Origin: Viscum album
Taxonomy: Eukaryota > Streptophyta > Magnoliopsida > Santalales > Viscaceae
Assembly (NCBI GenBank): GCA_963277665.1
Contig: OY728165.1
Coordinates: forward strand, 1,758,602,772-1,758,666,771
Length of the DNA: 64,000 bases
Direction of reading: 5' to 3'
Both the position numbers and the translations under genes were made by a program. Below the pieces are notes generated by a model. That model had not been told where the DNA came from, did no database searches, and saw only the letters and a program-made list of their open reading frames with translations. This document shows positions 62,350 to 64,000 of the stretch, in pieces. The first letter of the stretch is position 1; each line of letters begins with the position of its first letter.

Positions 62350-62574
62350 GTGATTCAATCCTCTAAAAGGAAGAAGTCTGAGAAGGATGTTTTGAAGAAT
62401 CTAGAGAAGGTTGGTCTGAATGGTGACAATAGGTTCCATACTATGAAAACTATTTGTGAAATATGTGAACATCTTAGATATCTTTTAAAAGGATGTCTTA
62501 ATTTTTTACTGGTAGAACAAAAGGATGATAATAATCCTCATAAGTTGAAGGTGAAGTTAGATAAAGGGCTATAA
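62350..62574 (+). pseudogene. copia gag-pol linker with broken zinc knuckle
   Basis: An open stretch of 74 codons has, at residues 36-49, CEICEHLRYLLKGC. This is CX2CX4YX4C, a retroviral-type zinc knuckle in which the His is Tyr (a CAT-to-TAT or CAC-to-TAC change). It lies between gag and the protease motif, where such a knuckle is expected. The rest is Lys-rich and unassigned. Sequence from 60917 to 62349 in between holds only fragments that I cannot place. Confidence 0.5.
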
Positions 62575-62619
62575 AAATATCTTTTTGTAGAAACTAGTCT
62601 TAAAGATACAGAAGGATAA

Positions 62620-62790
62620 GAACATTGGATCCTGGATAGAGGGTGTTCTAATTATATGAAATGATACATGAATAATTTTAGTATTGTAAAATATTTCAAA
62701 TAATTAACAATAATGTTTGGAAATGATGAATCTCTTAGAATTAAAGGTGTTCAATTATCGATCATTGGGGAAGAAAATTTTAAATCCAAG
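62620..62790 (+). pseudogene. copia aspartic protease remnant
   Basis: The translation reads EHWILDRGCSNYMK, matching the W.LDSGCS.HM of copia proteases. The catalytic Asp codon is at 62635-62637, but the DSG motif is DRG. After a stop, MFGNDESLRIKGV matches the (V)TFGDN....I.G block. The protease would cut the gag-pol polyprotein; the Ser-to-Arg change at the active site and the stops make it inactive. Confidence 0.72.
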
Positions 62791-63184
62791 GACGATTTGA
62801 TTGCTGATGGGATGAATTAGAACATCCAAAGTGTTTCACAACATTTTTATAAAGGAAAAAAGCTATATTAAAAAATGGTGATTTTTGTAATGGGAGTTTC
62901 ATGGAAAATGTGTTACAAGAGACCAATATATAAATGAGAATATACTCCATGTTAGTGAAGTTAAAAACATATTACAAAAGTATGATGGATAAGAATCAGT
63001 TATGAAATAAAAGGATGGTACCTGTGTTTAAGAAACATGATAATTTTATCAAAAAGGTATATTATCCTTTGAATTTATTATATTTCAAGAAGAATATATT
63101 GGTGTTCCACAATTTTTTAAGAAAGGAATGATTACAAAATATTTTCATAATAAAGTTTACATTTTTTTAAAAAAAGTCACTAAA

Positions 63185-63600
63185 ACTTATTAATTTTTAT
63201 ATCTATGGGACAATGAGAAAGAAATTAACTAATTAAGATAAGTAATTCCATAATTTTATTTATGACTATACTCACATTATGTTGGTTACTTATCTGAAAC
63301 ATAAGTCAGATTATCTAAAAGCGTTTAAAATTTTTAGGTAGATTACTAAGTATAAATGTCAGTATTTAGTGATTATTTTCAGAATAAACAATGTTGGTGA
63401 ATAAAAAAATGAATATTTTGAATTTTGTTTTAAGAAATATGAATTTTTTATGAGTTCATTACACCATACACTCATCAATAAAATGGTGTTTCGAAAAGAA
63501 AAAAATAGAAGTTTGGTAGAAATGGGGCTAACTGTGTTACTTGAATATGGTATCTCTCATTACATTTTGAGGAAATCTATTATCACTGATGTTTATATTC
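63185..63600 (+). pseudogene. copia integrase core remnant
   Basis: Pieces in more than one frame give SHYVGYLSET or KHKSDYLKAFKIF (compare SRYTWV.FL..K), then KNEYFEFCFKKYEFFMSSLHH, then LINKMVFRKEKNRSLVEMG at about 63470-63525. The last matches the TPQQNGV.ERKNRTLVEM.R block that carries the catalytic Glu; E is K in FRKEKNR. Frameshifts and stops are common. Integrase inserts the cDNA into the host genome. Confidence 0.75.
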
Positions 63601-63797
63601 AAAATTTACATTTCTATTGAACAATTATAGATATAAATCCACATTAAATGTTTTATTACAATACTCCATTTATGAAACACTGAAAAAAATTTGGGAGTCC
63701 ATGAATCATAAATAAGGATTTGGGAAGCCTTGTAAGGTTTGAGATGATAGGTGAAGATGTGATTTTTATTGTCTCTATTCTGGAATTAAGATGATAT

Positions 63798-64000
63798 AGA
63801 AGTTTAAGTAATGATACAAGAATATTGTTTCACTCTTTTGATGTGAATGTTATTGAAAAAGATGAGGAAGATACCAAACAAACTTTTATAGATAGTAATT
63901 ATGAAAAAGATGAAATATTTTTTATTAACAGTCTTGATAAGGATGAAAACAATTATAATCCAACACATGAAAAAGAATCAGAATCAACTATTTCTTCTGA
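63798..64000 (+). pseudogene. copia pol, post-integrase segment
   Basis: An open frame of 67 codons runs off the window end. It begins RSLSNDTRILFHSFDVNVIEKD, which fits the YRLYNP.TKKV..SRDV.FDE block between integrase and RT. An acidic, Asn- and Glu-rich stretch typical of the spacer before RT follows. Confidence 0.6.

Larger units (their letters stand above)
60225..64000 (+). mobile_element. SIRE/Maximus-like Ty1/copia element, 5' half, decayed
   Basis: From left to right: primer binding site (60225-60236), gag (60287-60916), a zinc-knuckle remnant (about 62455-62496), protease (about 62620-62790), integrase (about 63185-63600), and post-integrase pol (63798 to the window end). Integrase lies upstream of where RT would be, which is the copia order. 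The gag follows the pattern of the SIRE/Maximus clade (long UBN2-type domain); that clade assignment is from memory of the family. Many stops show it is dead. RT and RNase H would lie beyond the window. Confidence 0.82.

Overview
This window looks like intergenic DNA from a large, repeat-rich angiosperm nuclear genome. It is strongly AT-rich, and every coding remnant I can recognise comes from a plant retrotransposon class: Ty3/gypsy-type gag, a plant LINE with an RNase H domain, and a SIRE/Maximus-like Ty1/copia element. The long-terminal-repeat (LTR) elements use an initiator-Met-tRNA-type primer binding site. I found no convincing host protein-coding gene and no rRNA gene. I cannot name the species.

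The dominant content is one lineage of Ty3/gypsy-derived elements whose LTRs (about 3.7-4.2 kb) are longer than their interiors (about 2.1-2.6 kb where complete). Five members can be told apart. C (minus strand, 1-11530) has both LTRs and a decayed gag. A (plus, 31676-52284, TSD TAAAA) is split by B (plus, 37381-47485, TSD AATCT). A itself lies inside the 5' LTR of D (minus; LTR pieces at 29762-31675 and 52285-54539). D ends inside what appears to be an LTR of E (minus, 54540 to about 56938). This gives a nest of B in A in D in E. The interiors of A, B, C and D lack protease, RT and integrase; only a gag or a nucleocapsid-only ORF and the extreme 3' tail of pol remain. They look like non-autonomous LARD/TR-GAG-type elements.

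These LTRs share an elaborate plan. They start TGTAACACC, carry a repeated U3 block, then a TATA box with a CT-rich start region. A predicted spliced leader follows: exon 1, a ~0.9 kb intron, a ~36-nt exon 2 ending AAG|GTAAGG, and a ~1.05 kb second intron. In A and B intron 1 carries three evenly spaced hairpins whose arms differ between copies yet stay complementary. Intron 2 carries a cluster of short palindromes and a family-specific minisatellite. In all four interiors a ~120-bp tRNA-like (SINE-like) module with Pol III box A and box B sits antisense to the element, between gag and the 3' LTR.

Other content: a nearly full-length but dead LINE on the minus strand (about 13150-17960; ORF1 tail, endonuclease, reverse transcriptase, RNase H), and the 5' half of a decayed SIRE-like copia element on the plus strand (60225 to the window end; primer binding site, gag, zinc-knuckle remnant, protease, integrase). 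The stretches 17960-21640, 22930-27300 and 56939-60224 hold only AT-rich sequence that I cannot assign, with a few microsatellites.
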